5,373 bases of DNA from Clostridiales bacterium UBA1446 (GTDB lineage Bacteria; Bacillota; Clostridia; Oscillospirales; Oscillospiraceae): positions 1 to 5,373 of the forward strand of contig DCTG01000018.1 of assembly GCA_002329245.1 (NCBI GenBank). Direction: 5' to 3'. Shown one piece after another: positions 4,713-5,373 of the stretch. Below the pieces are notes generated by a model. That model saw nothing but the letters and a program-made list of their open reading frames with translations, searched no databases and was not told the DNA's origin. The first letter of the stretch is position 1. The number at the start of each line of letters is the position of its first letter. The position numbers and the translations under genes were made by a program.

Positions 4713-5373
4713 CTAGGAAAGAACGCGAATAGCGGAGTGAACCTTCAGCCCGGCCGTTCTTTTCAAAAGCTCCGCCTTGCTCATCGGACCGGTCAGAAAA
4801 GCCGTTTCGTTCGCCGGAGCGCCGCCCCTGCCTAAAATCTCGGCCTTTTCAAAACAGACCTTTTCCACGCCGCCCAAAATCCGAACATACCAACGGAACG
4901 CAAGGTCGTCCGGCGAAACGGTCATATCCTCCGATCCCGGACCCCAGGCGGGCTGCTTTTTTTCGTCCTTATGCCGTATGGCGTCAATCATATCGGCGAC
5001 GACGGCGCTTGCGGTCGGCAGTTTTCCCGCGCCCCGGCCGTAGAACATCACGTCGCCCACGGCGTCGCCCCTTACCACAATGGCGTTGAACACGTCCTCC
5101 ACGTTGGCAAGCGGGCTGCCGTACGCCACCAGATGCGGAGCGACATAGGCCCTCACCCGGCCGCTGTCATCCCGGATTGCCCTGCCGAGCAGCTTGATTT
5201 TATAGCCCGCGCCCGCGGCGTAATCGGCGTCGGCCAACGATACGCCGGTAATCCCCTCCGTCGGTACGGAGGAGGGATAAACATGCCGGCCGAACGCGAG
5301 GGAGGCTAAAATACAGATTTTTCTGCAGGCGTCGTGCCCCTCGAGATCGGCGGCCGGGTCGCGCTCCGCGTAC
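4713..5373 (-). CDS. hom: Homoserine dehydrogenase, C-terminal part (5' end outside window)
   Basis: The frame is open from base 5372 to the TAG at 4715-4713, giving 219 visible residues; the NAD(P)-binding N-terminal half is beyond the window. It reduces aspartate semialdehyde to homoserine, the branch toward threonine and methionine. Seen: YAERDPAADLEGHDACRK (visible 1-18), which carries the family's catalytic Asp (D14) and Lys (K18) and an acidic substrate contact (E3); ILASLAFG (21-28); EGITGV (38-43); GYKIKLLG (56-63); and FYGRGAGKLPTASAVVADM (110-128), typical of the family. The last 62 residues (158-219, from FRWYVRI) align with the C-terminal ACT domain of long forms but are short and lack the D-x-P-G-V motif, so this regulatory part looks reduced. 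TTG 5237 is not the start, because clear homology continues before it. It is upstream of lysC in the same operon. Confidence 0.95.
   Translation of the reverse strand, partial: YAERDPAADLEGHDACRKICILASLAFGRHVYPSSVPTEGITGVSLADADYAAGAGYKIKLLGRAIRDDSGRVRAYVAPHLVAYGSPLANVEDVFNAIVVRGDAVGDVMFYGRGAGKLPTASAVVADMIDAIRHKDEKKQPAWGPGSEDMTVSPDDLAFRWYVRILGGVEKVCFEKAEILGRGGAPANETAFLTGPMSKAELLKRTAGLKVHSAIRVLS

Noticed and set aside
4971..5309. Long plus-strand open frame opposite homoserine dehydrogenase.
   Set aside because: It is the His/Ala/Arg-rich shadow of a GC-rich conserved gene on the other strand, with no family resemblance of its own.

Overview
The window looks like chromosomal DNA of an anaerobic Firmicute, most likely Clostridia (perhaps Oscillospiraceae-like). 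Supporting signs are strong AGGAGG ribosome binding sites, sigma-A type promoters close to consensus, Bacillus/Clostridium-type single-function aspartate kinase, a hom-lysC gene pair, and compact intrinsic terminators. The lineage is an inference from gene style, not a species call.

Layout, left to right. (a) 1-1085, plus strand: the C-terminal part of a membrane-anchored family 2 glycosyltransferase, overlapped by a Nudix hydrolase. This block is clearly more AT-rich at its left end (about 30% GC in the first 100 bases) than the rest and looks like the edge of a surface-polysaccharide or glycolipid locus. (b) 1086-1327: a regulatory region with a sigma-A promoter, a palindrome inside the promoter spacer, and a leader of about 130 nt holding two copies of a 20-nt hairpin motif; the second copy is part of a terminator-like structure. 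(c) 1328-2539, plus strand: an MFS transporter of the fosmidomycin-resistance (Fsr) type, ended by a strong terminator at 2551-2583. (d) 2584-3406: the convergent zone. It holds a 16-bp hairpin, a 64-residue protein of unknown function on the minus strand, a leader of about 250 nt for it, and a consensus promoter at 3179-3207. (e) 3407-5373, minus strand: homoserine dehydrogenase (its N-terminal part lies beyond the window), then aspartate kinase, then a terminator. Together they supply aspartate-pathway steps toward threonine, methionine and lysine.

Most genes are ordinary. The parts that deserve a second look are regulatory: the tandem-hairpin leader of the transporter, the long leader of the small orphan protein with an element that could cover its ribosome binding site, and a well-placed internal ribosome binding site in the aspartate kinase gene that predicts a separately translated regulatory subunit, as known for Bacillus subtilis aspartokinase II. 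I see no CRISPR array, tRNA, rRNA, insertion sequence or defence system in this window.
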